64,000 nucleotides of DNA from assembly GCA_963519845.1 (NCBI GenBank), contig CAUQNX010000016.1, forward strand, positions 1 to 64,000, given 5' to 3'. The notes below the pieces were generated by a model that saw only the letters and a program-made list of their open reading frames with translations, did not search any database and had not been told where the DNA came from. The DNA comes from Moellerella sp963519845. GTDB taxonomy: Bacteria; Pseudomonadota; Gammaproteobacteria; Enterobacterales; Enterobacteriaceae. The translations under genes and the position numbers were made by a program. This document shows positions 44,543 through 53,755 of the stretch, piece after piece (position 1 is the stretch's first letter; the number at the start of each line of letters is the position of its first letter).

Positions 44543-45960
44543 TGAACAGAGCCATCATCCCGCTACTCTTGATAGTATTAACAGGCTGCCAAGCAGTTGG
44601 GCCCGATTATGTCGCGCCGCAAACAACCTTGCCCGAAAGTTGGGGAGCTAAGGCTAGCAGTGACTTACTGCCCGTGGAGTGGTGGGCTATATTCAATGAC
44701 CCACAGCTATCGCAGTTAGTACAAAGTGCAACAATAAATAACCTTAACCTACAGTTAGCCACGGCGCGTATGCAACAAAGTCGCGCCTTGCTCGGTATCA
44801 CTGACGCTGCTCTCACGCCGGATTTAAATCTCGACGGCTCTTACTTGCGTCAACGAGCCACTTCCGTCGGCAGCATGGACCCATCAGGTAAAAAAGGCCA
44901 AGCGGACTTTAATAACTGGCATGGCGGCTTTGGTGCAACTTGGGAATTGGATATGTGGGGTAAGTTACGCCGCGCATCTGAAAGTTCACAAGCGGGATTT
45001 GCAGCATCACAAGAGAATCGCCGCGCATTGCTAACATCTATCACCGCAGAGGTAGCGAGTGATTATCTGCGCCTACGTGCAACTCAACAACAGTTAGCTG
45101 TTGCACAGGAAAACCACAGCACTGCATTACGGACTTTGCAGCTAACACAAAGCCGCCATCAAAATGGTACAGGCAATGAGCTAGATATCGATCAAGCACA
45201 AGTGCAATTAATGCAAGTCGAAGCACTACTGCCAGTTCTAGTTGATCGCGAAAATCAGCTAATCAATGCCATTAGTCTACTACTCGGGGAGCAGCCCGGT
45301 GCGCTGAAAATCCAACTGTCATCCCCTAAACCACTCCCTCAACTAACACGCATCGTCCCTACAGGCATGCCATCAGATCTGGCGTTACGTAGGCCGGATA
45401 TTCGCGAAGCAGCAGAGCTTTTGCATCAAGCTACCGCAGAAATTGGTGTGGCTAAAGCTGACTATTATCCCCGTATTACTTTAACCGGTAATGCGGGCTA
45501 TCAAGCTCTCTCTTTATCGGATATGGGAAGTTGGTCAACTCACACTTTTGCCATCGGTCCCTCGCTATATTTGCCGATTTTCGACGGTGGAAAAATAAAG
45601 CAGCGGGTACTGTTGAGCGAATATCGCCACCAAGAGATGGCTATCGCTTATCAGCAAACGGTTCTGCGTGCTTGGCATGAAATCGATAATGCCCTTTCTG
45701 ATTATCAAGCTCAACAGCGCCGCCAAACGCATCTGGCGGCGGCTTTAACCGCCAATCAACACGCTTTCGCACTGGCACGAGATAGTTACCTAAACGGCGC
45801 CAGCGATTTTATCCACGTTCTGAGCACGCAGCGTGCACTGCTAGATTTGCAATCTGCGCAAATTACTTCCCAAGAGGAAACCGCTCTCGCCGTGGTTAAT
45901 TTATATCGGGCGCTGGGAGGCGGTTGGGAACAAACCTATCCGTCAGGCGCGTCAAAGTAA
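44542..45960 (+). CDS. NodT-family outer membrane efflux lipoprotein
   Basis: The 472-residue protein starts with a lipoprotein signal peptide ending in LTGC at Cys16, then QAVGPDYVAPQTTLPESW, diagnostic of the RND/MFS outer-membrane factor NodT group. Two TolC-like repeats follow (LNLQLATARMQQSRALLGI; RPDIREAAELLHQATAEIGVAKADYYPRI). It forms the trimeric exit duct for the MFS/HlyD pump. Its ATG uses the last base of the adaptor stop codon. Cotranscribed with the universal stress protein gene 10 bases downstream. Confidence 0.92.
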   Translation: MNRAIIPLLLIVLTGCQAVGPDYVAPQTTLPESWGAKASSDLLPVEWWAIFNDPQLSQLVQSATINNLNLQLATARMQQSRALLGITDAALTPDLNLDGSYLRQRATSVGSMDPSGKKGQADFNNWHGGFGATWELDMWGKLRRASESSQAGFAASQENRRALLTSITAEVASDYLRLRATQQQLAVAQENHSTALRTLQLTQSRHQNGTGNELDIDQAQVQLMQVEALLPVLVDRENQLINAISLLLGEQPGALKIQLSSPKPLPQLTRIVPTGMPSDLALRRPDIREAAELLHQATAEIGVAKADYYPRITLTGNAGYQALSLSDMGSWSTHTFAIGPSLYLPIFDGGKIKQRVLLSEYRHQEMAIAYQQTVLRAWHEIDNALSDYQAQQRRQTHLAAALTANQHAFALARDSYLNGASDFIHVLSTQRALLDLQSAQITSQEETALAVVNLYRALGGGWEQTYPSGASK

Positions 45961-45970
45961 GGGGATCATA

Positions 45971-46414
45971 ATGATTAATAACGTATTACTCGCGGTAGAT
46001 AACTTCGCAAACAGCAGTAACGCGTTGAAATATATGCAACGCCTACAGGGTTGTATTTCCAATGTCATTGTCTTAACGGTTGTCGACAGTACCTTCGCGT
46101 TGAGTCGTAGCGGATTACCTTCTGACAGCGATGAGTGCGATGAATATCCTGCTGCCCAACGGGAAGAGTCGCTCGCCAAACAACAAGTAGATCTAGTCAT
46201 TAAGGCACTGAATAAAATGGGTTTTCAAGCGCAGGGATTACTCGCTGCGGGCGCTCCCATTGAGGTGATCCCACAGCAAATGACACTGTTTAATTGTGAT
46301 TTGCTGATCATCTCACATCGGCATCTCTCTTCACTGGGTCGCTTACTCAATACGTCAGTTACCCGTAGTTTGCTAGAAGATATTGGTCAACCGGTACTCG
46401 TCATCCCCCGTTAA
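45971..46414 (+). CDS. Universal stress protein (UspA family)
   Basis: The 147-residue protein has the Usp fold: NVLLAVDNFANSSNALKYMQRL at the start, VDLVIKALNKMGFQAQGLLAAGAPIEVIPQQ in the middle and CDLLIISHRHLSSLGRLLNTSVTRSLLEDIGQPVLVIP at the end. The usual ATP-binding GxxG(9x)G(S/T) segment is changed (SHRHLSSLGRLLNTSVT), so nucleotide binding is uncertain. It stands 10 bases after the outer-membrane factor, with GGGG before the ATG, and seems to belong to the efflux operon, an odd companion. It ends 19 bases from the convergent hmuV gene. Confidence 0.88.
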   Translation: MINNVLLAVDNFANSSNALKYMQRLQGCISNVIVLTVVDSTFALSRSGLPSDSDECDEYPAAQREESLAKQQVDLVIKALNKMGFQAQGLLAAGAPIEVIPQQMTLFNCDLLIISHRHLSSLGRLLNTSVTRSLLEDIGQPVLVIPR

Positions 46415-46433
46415 ATCTTAACTGTGGCTCGCT

Positions 46434-47204
46434 CTATGGATTTAAGGTGATTAAAGGTGCGCCACAGTGAGGATCTGAAATAACCGAGATATCCGCCTGA
46501 TAAAGCTGCATAATCTGCTGTTTTGTCAGGATATCTTTTGGCGTGCCATTCGCCACTATACGCCCTTGATCCATCAGGATAATGCGATCAGCGAAGCGCG
46601 CTGCAAGATTTAAATCATGCAGCACACAACAGACATTGAGCTGCTGCGTTTGTACCAGCTGACGTAATAGCCGAAATAAGTGTTGTTGATGATGAATATC
46701 CAGCGCTGAAGTGGGTTCATCGAGGAATAACCATTTGGGTGAGGGGGTATCATCCCAAAGCTGAGCAAGGAGACGAGCCAGCTGAACGCGTTGCTGTTCA
46801 CCGCCTGACAAGCTAATATAATCCCGTTGCGCCAGCTTTTCGCAATCACATAAGGCCATGATATGCTTTGTGTTATCACTCTTTTTTGACGATGAATAAG
46901 GGTGACATCCCATCTGTACAATATCACGCACACAAAATGAAAATGCCATATGACTATTTTGTCGCATCACCGCACGCGCTCGAGCTAGCGCCTCTGGCTC
47001 CCACTCCTTAAGTGATTTACCTAATAAAGAACAATCGCCGCTATCGGAAGGAAGGTAGCCTGTCAGTTGCCGTAATAATGTCGATTTTCCTGCGCCATTG
47101 GGGCCCAATATGGCCACAATTTCGCCATTCGGCAGGGTTAATGAGACATCATCCGTGATTTTCCGTCCACCAAGGCTATAGTTTAATTTATGGGCAATAA
47201 TCAT
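46434..47204 (-). CDS. hmuV: Heme ABC importer ATPase HmuV
   Basis: The 256-residue ATPase has Walker A GPNGAGKST, signature SLSGGEQQRVQLARLL, Walker B WLFLDEPTSALD and the H-loop CVLHDLNLAARFADR. This matches the BtuD/HmuV group that serves FecCD-type permeases. It powers heme import into the cytoplasm with HmuU and HmuT. The start overlaps the permease stop by one base. Last gene of the heme operon. Confidence 0.93.
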   Translation of the reverse strand: MIIAHKLNYSLGGRKITDDVSLTLPNGEIVAILGPNGAGKSTLLRQLTGYLPSDSGDCSLLGKSLKEWEPEALARARAVMRQNSHMAFSFCVRDIVQMGCHPYSSSKKSDNTKHIMALCDCEKLAQRDYISLSGGEQQRVQLARLLAQLWDDTPSPKWLFLDEPTSALDIHHQQHLFRLLRQLVQTQQLNVCCVLHDLNLAARFADRIILMDQGRIVANGTPKDILTKQQIMQLYQADISVISDPHCGAPLITLNP

Positions 47205-48190
47205 TATTTTTTCCTAACGCGCAAAATTAGCCATAGAAAATAAGGACCACCAATCAAGCTCGTCAGAAGACCCACTGGCATTTCTGCTGGTTGTACAAGA
47301 GTTCTGGCAAGAGTATCTGCACCTAATAATAAGCAGGCTCCCGCGAGGGTTGAGCAGGGTAATAACCAGCGATGATCTGCGCCAATCGTCATACGCACCA
47401 GATGTGGAATAACCAATCCTACAAAGCCAATCACCCCACTCACGGCAACAGAAGCGCCGACTAATAGTGAGCTAATCAATAATAATTGTTGTCTTGTGCG
47501 CCGAATATTCACCCCAAGGTAATGCGCTTCTTCATCACCCAGTTGCAATAAATTCAGCCGTTTACTCAGATAATTGGCCCAAATCAAAGCCGGGAAGATA
47601 AAGGTCGTGCACACCAACAAAGTCGACCATTGTGCTTGGCCTAAATTTCCCATCATCCAAAGGGTTAATTGGCGCAGTTGCTGCTCATCGCCCACATAGC
47701 TAAGTACGCCAATCGCCGCGCCACAGAGGGCATTAATCGCAATACCTGCAAGTAATAACTGCATCACGCCACCATGGGTATAACGGCGGCTGATAAGATA
47801 AATAATGGAACAAACCACCAAGCTACCGATAATGGCGTAAATCATCTGTTCGTACAGCACTAAAATAGCCGGAAGGGAAAAAGGAAATACGATAGCAATA
47901 CCAACCATCAAAGCTGAGCCACTGCTTACGCCGAGTAATGCGGGATCGGCCATTGGATTACGAAATAGCCCTTGCATAATAGCGCCAGATGTCGCCAACG
48001 CGCCGCCGACTAATACCGCAAGTAAAACTCGAGGAAGTCGGATATTTAGCCAGATATCAAGAGATTGTTCATTTTGTAGCGATGCAAAAGTGAGTTTAAT
48101 AGCACCTTGACCTGAAGCGATAAAAATAAGCGCAGCTAATACTATGATCAAACCAATCAATACCTGATAGGGCGATCGTAAATCATTCAT
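47204..48190 (-). CDS. hmuU: Heme ABC importer permease HmuU/ChuU
   Basis: The 328-residue FecCD-family permease has about nine to ten membrane segments with the family marks RLPRVLLAVLVGGALATSGAIMQGLFRNPMADPALLGVSSGSAL near the N-terminus and VSGVIGFVGLVIPHLVRMTIG in the C-terminal half. It forms the inner-membrane heme channel. It follows chuY after 55 bases that contain a terminator-like hairpin, so it may be expressed at a lower level than the upstream genes. Confidence 0.93.
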   Translation of the reverse strand: MNDLRSPYQVLIGLIIVLAALIFIASGQGAIKLTFASLQNEQSLDIWLNIRLPRVLLAVLVGGALATSGAIMQGLFRNPMADPALLGVSSGSALMVGIAIVFPFSLPAILVLYEQMIYAIIGSLVVCSIIYLISRRYTHGGVMQLLLAGIAINALCGAAIGVLSYVGDEQQLRQLTLWMMGNLGQAQWSTLLVCTTFIFPALIWANYLSKRLNLLQLGDEEAHYLGVNIRRTRQQLLLISSLLVGASVAVSGVIGFVGLVIPHLVRMTIGADHRWLLPCSTLAGACLLLGADTLARTLVQPAEMPVGLLTSLIGGPYFLWLILRVRKK

Positions 48191-48204
48191 ATTCCATTAT
48201 CCCA

Positions 48205-48239
48205 CAAAAAATAATGCGGCCACTCAAGGTTAGGCCGCA
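48205..48239 (-). terminator. Terminator/attenuator between chuY and hmuU
   Basis: On the minus strand TGCGGCC pairs with GGCCGCA over an 11-base loop and is followed by TTATTTTTTG. GC-rich stem plus T-run fits a Rho-independent terminator placed inside the heme operon, between the heme-breakdown genes and the permease/ATPase pair. Confidence 0.65.
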
Positions 48240-48245
48240 ATGTTT

Positions 48246-48869
48246 TTAAGCCGCTTTCAGCCCCGGCTGAATTAAGCTATAGATCTGTTTTTTTAATTCA
48301 GGCTGTAGCGCCAGTTGATAAACATGCTCTGCAACATCTGCGCGCATCACTAGGCCGTGAACTTCTTCATTTTGTTGGCGAATTGCTTTACCCGTAGCGT
48401 CGCCATAGAGCAATCCACCCGGACGCAAAATAGTAAAGTCGAGCTGGCTAGTTTGCAGCCATGATTCTGCCAATGACTTCTCACGCACCGCCTGACCAAA
48501 TGCGGCGCGCGCGCGGGGTGATAAGTATTGCCATGAATCACCACAACCCAAAGAGGTCACTAAAATCATGCGAGAAAGTGCGCTTTTTTCTACGCAAGCA
48601 ATAACCGTGCGGTGGGCTAAATAATCTTGTGAGCCGCCCATTGTGGAGATCACCGTCGCTAAAGAACCTGCGGCTTGGCAGGCAGCTAAGACGACCGCTT
48701 CATCACAGGCATCGCCGATAAAGACTTGTGCTCCAAGGGCGGATAATTTATCTGCTGCCTCTTGATTACGCACCACTGCTATCACTGGGCGTTTCTCGGC
48801 AAACGCGAGACTAGCTATCATGGCGCCTACCCCTTGACCACCAGCACCAAAAATCAACCAAGGAGCCAT
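48246..48869 (-). CDS. chuY: ChuY-like NAD(P)H-binding anaerobilin reductase
   Basis: The 207-residue protein starts with a Rossmann dinucleotide site (WLIFGAGGQGVGAMIASLAFA), has the acidic/basic second-strand end PVIAVVRNQEAAD and a middle MILVTSLGCGDSWQYLSP, then LDFTILRPGGLLYGDATG, typical of the NAD(P)H-binding epimerase-like family to which E. coli ChuY belongs. ChuY reduces anaerobilin, the ring-opened product of ChuW. Order W-X-Y in the same operon supports the assignment. Its ATG overlaps the chuX stop by one base. Cytoplasmic. Confidence 0.85.
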   Translation of the reverse strand: MAPWLIFGAGGQGVGAMIASLAFAEKRPVIAVVRNQEAADKLSALGAQVFIGDACDEAVVLAACQAAGSLATVISTMGGSQDYLAHRTVIACVEKSALSRMILVTSLGCGDSWQYLSPRARAAFGQAVREKSLAESWLQTSQLDFTILRPGGLLYGDATGKAIRQQNEEVHGLVMRADVAEHVYQLALQPELKKQIYSLIQPGLKAA

Positions 48870-49363
48870 TAGTTAGCCTCTTTAAGTTTTTTAGCCAGAG
48901 CTCGGAATGCCTCAAGCTGCTCGGTCAATAACTGTCGATGCTCATCACGGCCTAAGAAAATTTTGAACATGGCATCACCCGCTTGGTTAAAAAAGAGAAT
49001 TGAGGCGGTATCCATTCCCATAAACGTTCGTTCAACCAAAGCAATATGTGTACAATTTTCCGCTTTAATATGGCCTGTCATGCCCTTTTTACCGCGCAAA
49101 TTAAAATAACCATGGCGATGAAAACCAGAAGGAAGCTCCCCTGAAAATTCAAGGATCACATCATCGGTATGAACAAGTGTAGTCACATTGCCCCATTCAT
49201 GGGCGGTATCCCAAACAAGATCAAAAGAACTTCCTATGGCGAGCACATAGCTGGGTAAATTTTTAACCACTTCAAGTAGCGTAGTATCATATTGTTTTGC
49301 AATGGTTTCTAACGTGCCATCAGGTTTAGTCTTTAAAAATTCGGATAGGACGAGATTGCTCAT
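48869..49363 (-). CDS. chuX: Cytosolic heme carrier ChuX/HutX
   Basis: The 164-residue protein matches the ChuX/HutX family (SEFLKTKPDGTLETIAKQYDTTLLEVVKNLP; GSSFDLVWDTAHEWGNVTTLVHTDDVILEFSGELPSGFHRHGYFNLRG). It binds heme in the cytoplasm and hands it to the radical SAM enzyme ChuW. AAGGAG lies six bases before the ATG. It follows chuW after 11 bases. Confidence 0.92.
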   Translation of the reverse strand: MSNLVLSEFLKTKPDGTLETIAKQYDTTLLEVVKNLPSYVLAIGSSFDLVWDTAHEWGNVTTLVHTDDVILEFSGELPSGFHRHGYFNLRGKKGMTGHIKAENCTHIALVERTFMGMDTASILFFNQAGDAMFKIFLGRDEHRQLLTEQLEAFRALAKKLKEAN

Positions 49364-49374
49364 TAAAGGCTCCT

Positions 49375-50709
49375 TTAAAGCGTGTTTAAATCCGCAAGTT
49401 GCGGTGAATTAAGTTCAACAATCAGCTCTTGCAGCGACTGTAAAATATTACTTGCCCAGAAACGCCCTTCGTTGGTCAGCCTGAGGCAACTCGAATCATC
49501 TTGCGTTAATCCGGCTTGATGCCACTGTTGTAATAAGGGTGTCAGCCTTGATGCATAAGGGGTAAATTGGTCGAGAACGACGCGAGCCGTTTCAATACTA
49601 GCTTGAAGTTGATGACGCCATTGATATTGAGGATCTGTGGTACGCATCATCATCATCAGCGGCTTTAGACCCGCATTGACGGCATCATAGTAAGCATCGA
49701 GATTGCGCTCTCCCATCCACGAATAACCATTAATTGAGCCACCTGCGCCAGAGCCAAAAGCAAAGCAGTCCGCCCCTTGTTTTATCAATAGGTTATAAAG
49801 ATTACGTTCGCGAGTTGTACGCGCCCAATGGCTATTACTGATGCAGCGCCAGCCCTCTTTGTGCATAAATTCGCAACCTTGCAGATAAAGATCACGGCGT
49901 TTGGCTGGATTAGGGATCTCCACTCGGCCATTTTCAACGGCTTTACCCAGCGGAGTAGTTGGAATTAAATTAAGTGCGTAAAGATCGACACCATCTAAGC
50001 CAATATCACGGGCGATAGCCAGATCTTCGCCCCAAATTTTGGTATCTTGCTCTGGTAGACCAAATAGCAAATCACAAACAACGGCGGCTCGATCGCGGCG
50101 ACAGAGATTCTCCATAAAAATTCGTGCCTCCTCGCCATTTGAGGTTCGCGCCATTTTTTTACGAATTTTGCTATTAAACGATTGAATCCCAATAGAAAAA
50201 CGATTAGCACCCGCATCTAAACACGCATCAATACGTTCATCATCAAAATTTAATACTCGACCTTCAATAGTAATCTCACAATCAGGCGCTAACGGGAGAC
50301 GTCGTTGTAATGTAGTAATTATTCGAGCAAGATCTTTCGCGGAGAGTGCGGAAGGGGTTCCACCACCAAAGTAAACCGCATGAATAGGTGATGATTGATA
50401 CAGTGGACTATCAGCCTCCGCCTCAATCTCACGGATTAACAAATTGGTATAGTGATGACACTGATCCGATTCATAGCGATTTTGATAAAATCCACAGAAT
50501 GTACAGTGGGTTGCACAAAATGGAATATGCAGATAAACCAATCGTTTCCGAGGTTCTACTATTGATGTCACCAGCTTCTGCCAAGTCTCTTGCCGCTTTT
50601 CAGCACCAACTGGTATCGCATCTCGCCACGGCATAGTCGCACGCCTATCTTTGAAGGGTTGATTTCCCTCGATGGCAAAATGCGGCGTTAAATTAAGTTC
50701 AGATTTCAT
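49375..50709 (-). CDS. chuW: Anaerobilin synthase ChuW/HutW (radical SAM)
   Basis: The 444-residue HemN-like radical SAM enzyme has the CxxxCxxC cluster motif in HIPFCATHCTFCGFYQNR and the following FGGGTPSAL and EGRVLNFDDERIDACLDAGANRFSIGIQSF. ChuW opens heme without oxygen by radical methyl transfer, freeing iron and giving anaerobilin. I placed the start at the ATG at 50709 (MKSELNLTPHFA), rather than a GTG three codons upstream. Close genes chuX and chuY supply heme carriage and product reduction. Named hutW or hugW in Vibrio/Plesiomonas. Confidence 0.93.
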   Translation of the reverse strand: MKSELNLTPHFAIEGNQPFKDRRATMPWRDAIPVGAEKRQETWQKLVTSIVEPRKRLVYLHIPFCATHCTFCGFYQNRYESDQCHHYTNLLIREIEAEADSPLYQSSPIHAVYFGGGTPSALSAKDLARIITTLQRRLPLAPDCEITIEGRVLNFDDERIDACLDAGANRFSIGIQSFNSKIRKKMARTSNGEEARIFMENLCRRDRAAVVCDLLFGLPEQDTKIWGEDLAIARDIGLDGVDLYALNLIPTTPLGKAVENGRVEIPNPAKRRDLYLQGCEFMHKEGWRCISNSHWARTTRERNLYNLLIKQGADCFAFGSGAGGSINGYSWMGERNLDAYYDAVNAGLKPLMMMMRTTDPQYQWRHQLQASIETARVVLDQFTPYASRLTPLLQQWHQAGLTQDDSSCLRLTNEGRFWASNILQSLQELIVELNSPQLADLNTL

Positions 50710-50721
50710 TATTCTCACTCG

Positions 50722-51555
50722 TTAATGGTCAGCATCTAGCCATAATTTCTGATTCAAAAGTTCTACTGCATCGGCAACTCTTGGTCCCATACCTAAAATA
50801 AGTGCCTGATCAATACTGACAATTCGTTTATTTTTCCAAGCAGAAGTACGAGTGATCCCCGGTACTTGGCTGAGTCTATCGAGACCATTTTCGGTCATTT
50901 GGCTGGTGACAATAATCACTTCAGGATTGGCCGCTATAATGGCTTCCGCGCTATAGCTCTTGTATTGCTGATGTTTGGCAAGGTTATTGGCTCCTGCGAG
51001 GGTCAAGATAATGTCCGCAACACTACCTTGACCGGCAATTTGTGGCGCGCTGCTACCCGCTGATAAGATAAACAACACATCGATGTTTTTCCCTCTTGCC
51101 CTATTCTTTTGGGCAATATTAGCTAAGCGCTCACGTAATTGATTAACCAGTTGATCACCCTCCTCGACCAGCTGAAGCGCTTGCGCCAATAGGTGAATAT
51201 TGCTGTACATCTGTTCAACCGTTGCAGGGATACGCGCTAAGGTAATCACCTCAACTTTTTGCGGTTTTAATTGTTCAAAAATGATCTGCGGAGCAGCATC
51301 CTGCCAAGTAATAAACAAGCTCGGATTTAGCGATAAAATTCCTTCTGCGCTCAGCTGCTTCCAATAACCAATATGGGGCAAGTTTTTCGTTTCAGCTGGC
51401 CATGAGGTAGTTTCATCTACTCCCACAACCCTATCGCCAGCACCGAGAGCATAAACTAATTCTGTAATTGAACCGCCCGCCACTACGATTCTTTCACTCG
51501 CAGAGATCGCAAAAGAGCTAGCTAACGTGAGTAAGGCAATGACTATTTTTTTCAT
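50722..51555 (-). CDS. hmuT: Periplasmic heme-binding protein HmuT/ChuT
   Basis: The 277-residue class III binding protein has a signal peptide (MKKIVIALLTLASSFAISAS) and family landmarks RIVVAGGSITELVYALGAGDRVVGVDETTSWPAE and GYWKQLSAEGILSLNPSLFI; the Tyr in GYWKQLS corresponds to the heme-ligating region of this family. It hands heme from the receptor to HmuUV. The ATG at 51555 was preferred to a GTG at 51570, which would lie inside the receptor gene. It begins two bases after the receptor stop. Confidence 0.92.
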   Translation of the reverse strand: MKKIVIALLTLASSFAISASERIVVAGGSITELVYALGAGDRVVGVDETTSWPAETKNLPHIGYWKQLSAEGILSLNPSLFITWQDAAPQIIFEQLKPQKVEVITLARIPATVEQMYSNIHLLAQALQLVEEGDQLVNQLRERLANIAQKNRARGKNIDVLFILSAGSSAPQIAGQGSVADIILTLAGANNLAKHQQYKSYSAEAIIAANPEVIIVTSQMTENGLDRLSQVPGITRTSAWKNKRIVSIDQALILGMGPRVADAVELLNQKLWLDADH

Positions 51556-51557
51556 GA

Positions 51558-53708
51558 TTAAAATTTCCACACAAAGCCGGTCGCAGCATTAAAGCCAGCG
51601 GCAGGGATAGATTCATGAGCGGTTTGGTATTTTTTATTGGTTAGGTTATTTAGTGAGAGATTAATTTGATATTGGTCTTCTAAACCAAATTCAGCATTGA
51701 ATGCAAGATTCAGTGTTGACCAGCCCGCATAGTTAATTGCCTTATCACTGGTATTATCTTTCGCACGGGAAGCGGCTCGCACAAATAGATCTGAAGTAAG
51801 ATTCATTTGATCAAACATCAACAGGTGTTTAGCCCCAATGCGTCCGTTAAGTGAGGGCTCTCCGGTATCCCATGTTTTAAGATTATTGCCATCATATTGG
51901 CGACGAAGATAATTCGTGCTGACATAAGGAGCTATATCCCAGCCTTGATATTCGGCCGTTATTTCAAGTCCATAGGTTTTCGCATTATCGACATTATCAT
52001 AATAGTAATAGCCAGTTCGCGATGAACTCGTATTGCCACTACAAACAGCTTCGCCTGCACAAGCAACGGAAGCGATATAGTCTTTGGCTTCCGAATAATA
52101 TAAAGCGCTATCGACATACCATTGGTTACCCTTATAACGCGCGCCTATTTCATAATTATTTGAATGTTCTGCTTTAAGATCAGTATTACCATAATTGATT
52201 CCCCCGCCCGCAGAAGTTTGCATAAATAATTGGCTCAAAGTTGGAAATACATAGCCTTGTGCAAAGGCGAGTCGCAATTCCGTATTTTCAAAACCGGAAT
52301 AACGCAAACTACTAGAAGCAATAAATTGATGATCATTGGTTTTTGCGCTGGACAAATTACGATAAGAAGTCCCTTCACGCGAATGGTCAATATTTTCGAA
52401 GCCACTGTTTAATTCAGAATTCAACCAATATTGGCGAGCACCAACTGTCCATTTCCAATCCTCAGCAAAAGAAAATTCATTTTGTGCGAACAGTGACCAG
52501 TTAGTTTGTTCAGTGCGACTATGGGTTTGGCTATTTTTTTTGTAGTTTACAGCGGGAGGAAAAGCCGTTGTGCTTGCTGATTCGGTGCGGCTAGCGGATG
52601 TCTGTTTTACTCTATCACCTTGATATTGAGCACCTAAAATAAGTTCATTATTCGCCAGAAGCGTTAAATTGGACAGTAATGTTACACCTTGAGTATACTG
52701 TTTATCCTGTGAATTAGTTTGGTTCGCCACACGCAAATTACCAATTATTGGACTACCTGTTGGCGTATTTACTGCAACTTGGTTTTCAAACTCTCGCTCA
52801 ATCGTTTGTTCATAAGCATCTAAATGAATATTTTTTAGGTAAGTCCCCTCATAAGCATAATCATAGAACAGCCCTACTTTTTCTCGTTTTAAATCAGGAA
52901 TTTTAACGCTGAAATACTCATATGAGGGATCTTCATGCCAAGTTTGTGTCGACAACTTATAACGATCGAGCGATAAACCAAATTTATGTTTATCTAAAGT
53001 GTAGCCAAGCCACATTCCTTGGCTATTATTACGGTTGTTAGTATTTTTTAAGCGTCCATCTGGAGTATCACGATCGCCTTGGTCAGAGTAGCTAGCATTC
53101 AGGCGATAATCGAAGTTTCCAACACTTCCCCATGCTGAAGCCGACTCATCCCAACCCGCAGTTGCTGAGCTATACACAGCTTTAAGCGCACCACCAAAAG
53201 CCTTATCGCCACCTTTTTTAGTAATAAAATTGACAACACCACCAATGGCTTGCGAACCATAGAGAACAGAGTAAGGACCTTTAACAATTTCGATTCGTTC
53301 TAAGGAGGATTCATCAATAAGTAAGCCAGCACCAAAATCTTGCCCCGCTCTTTGATAAGTCACTTCTTGACCATCAATCAGAATCAATACGCGCGAAGAG
53401 GCTTCACCACGAATACGAATTTGTTTACGACCAGCAAGAGCATTATCCGTGATTTCAACACCCGGTATATCCTGCAAATCATCGGCGATAGAGCTATTCG
53501 TTGAGTTTTCTAACGATTGTTTATCAATAACTTGAATGGTTGCAGGGCTACTCCAGAGACTGGTTTCAATACGACTTGAAGTCACCACCATAGCATCATT
53601 AGAGCTAGTTTGATTATGTCCCGCGGTGGTTTGTGCTGCAAAGACGGCCTGACTAACAAATAACGCTAATGTGGAAAGCAATAGCTTACCTTTGATGGGC
53701 GTATACAT
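51558..53708 (-). CDS. TonB-dependent heme receptor (ChuA/HmuR/HemR position)
   Basis: The 716-residue outer-membrane protein has a signal peptide ending VFAA, a TonB box region (DAMVVTSSR), a plug domain (ATIQVIDKQSLEN, DIPGVEITDNALAGRKQIRIRGEASSRVLILIDGQEV) and a beta barrel ending in Phe. Heme specificity is taken from the operon; the heme-receptor FRAP/NPNL block is only loosely matched by FAQGYVFPTLSQLF and GNTDLKAEHSNNYEIG. A Cys pair (ACAGEAVC) lies in an extracellular loop. The gene leads the heme operon, behind a Fur box, with AAAGG before the ATG. A catecholate-type receptor remains possible. Confidence 0.85.
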   Translation of the reverse strand: MYTPIKGKLLLSTLALFVSQAVFAAQTTAGHNQTSSNDAMVVTSSRIETSLWSSPATIQVIDKQSLENSTNSSIADDLQDIPGVEITDNALAGRKQIRIRGEASSRVLILIDGQEVTYQRAGQDFGAGLLIDESSLERIEIVKGPYSVLYGSQAIGGVVNFITKKGGDKAFGGALKAVYSSATAGWDESASAWGSVGNFDYRLNASYSDQGDRDTPDGRLKNTNNRNNSQGMWLGYTLDKHKFGLSLDRYKLSTQTWHEDPSYEYFSVKIPDLKREKVGLFYDYAYEGTYLKNIHLDAYEQTIEREFENQVAVNTPTGSPIIGNLRVANQTNSQDKQYTQGVTLLSNLTLLANNELILGAQYQGDRVKQTSASRTESASTTAFPPAVNYKKNSQTHSRTEQTNWSLFAQNEFSFAEDWKWTVGARQYWLNSELNSGFENIDHSREGTSYRNLSSAKTNDHQFIASSSLRYSGFENTELRLAFAQGYVFPTLSQLFMQTSAGGGINYGNTDLKAEHSNNYEIGARYKGNQWYVDSALYYSEAKDYIASVACAGEAVCSGNTSSSRTGYYYYDNVDNAKTYGLEITAEYQGWDIAPYVSTNYLRRQYDGNNLKTWDTGEPSLNGRIGAKHLLMFDQMNLTSDLFVRAASRAKDNTSDKAINYAGWSTLNLAFNAEFGLEDQYQINLSLNNLTNKKYQTAHESIPAAGFNAATGFVWKF

Positions 53709-53736
53709 GGCTAACCTTTATGATGGAAACAGTAAT

Positions 53737-53755
53737 GATAATGATAATCTTTATT
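53737..53755 (-). promoter_or_regulatory. Fur box of the heme operon
   Basis: GATAATGATAATCTTTATT agrees with the 19-bp Fur consensus at 17 positions, 28 bp upstream of the receptor start. Iron-replete Fur should repress the operon from receptor to hmuV. Confidence 0.88.

Noticed and set aside
53099..53287. Short frame inside the heme receptor gene
   Set aside because: Shadow of the receptor coding sequence in another frame.
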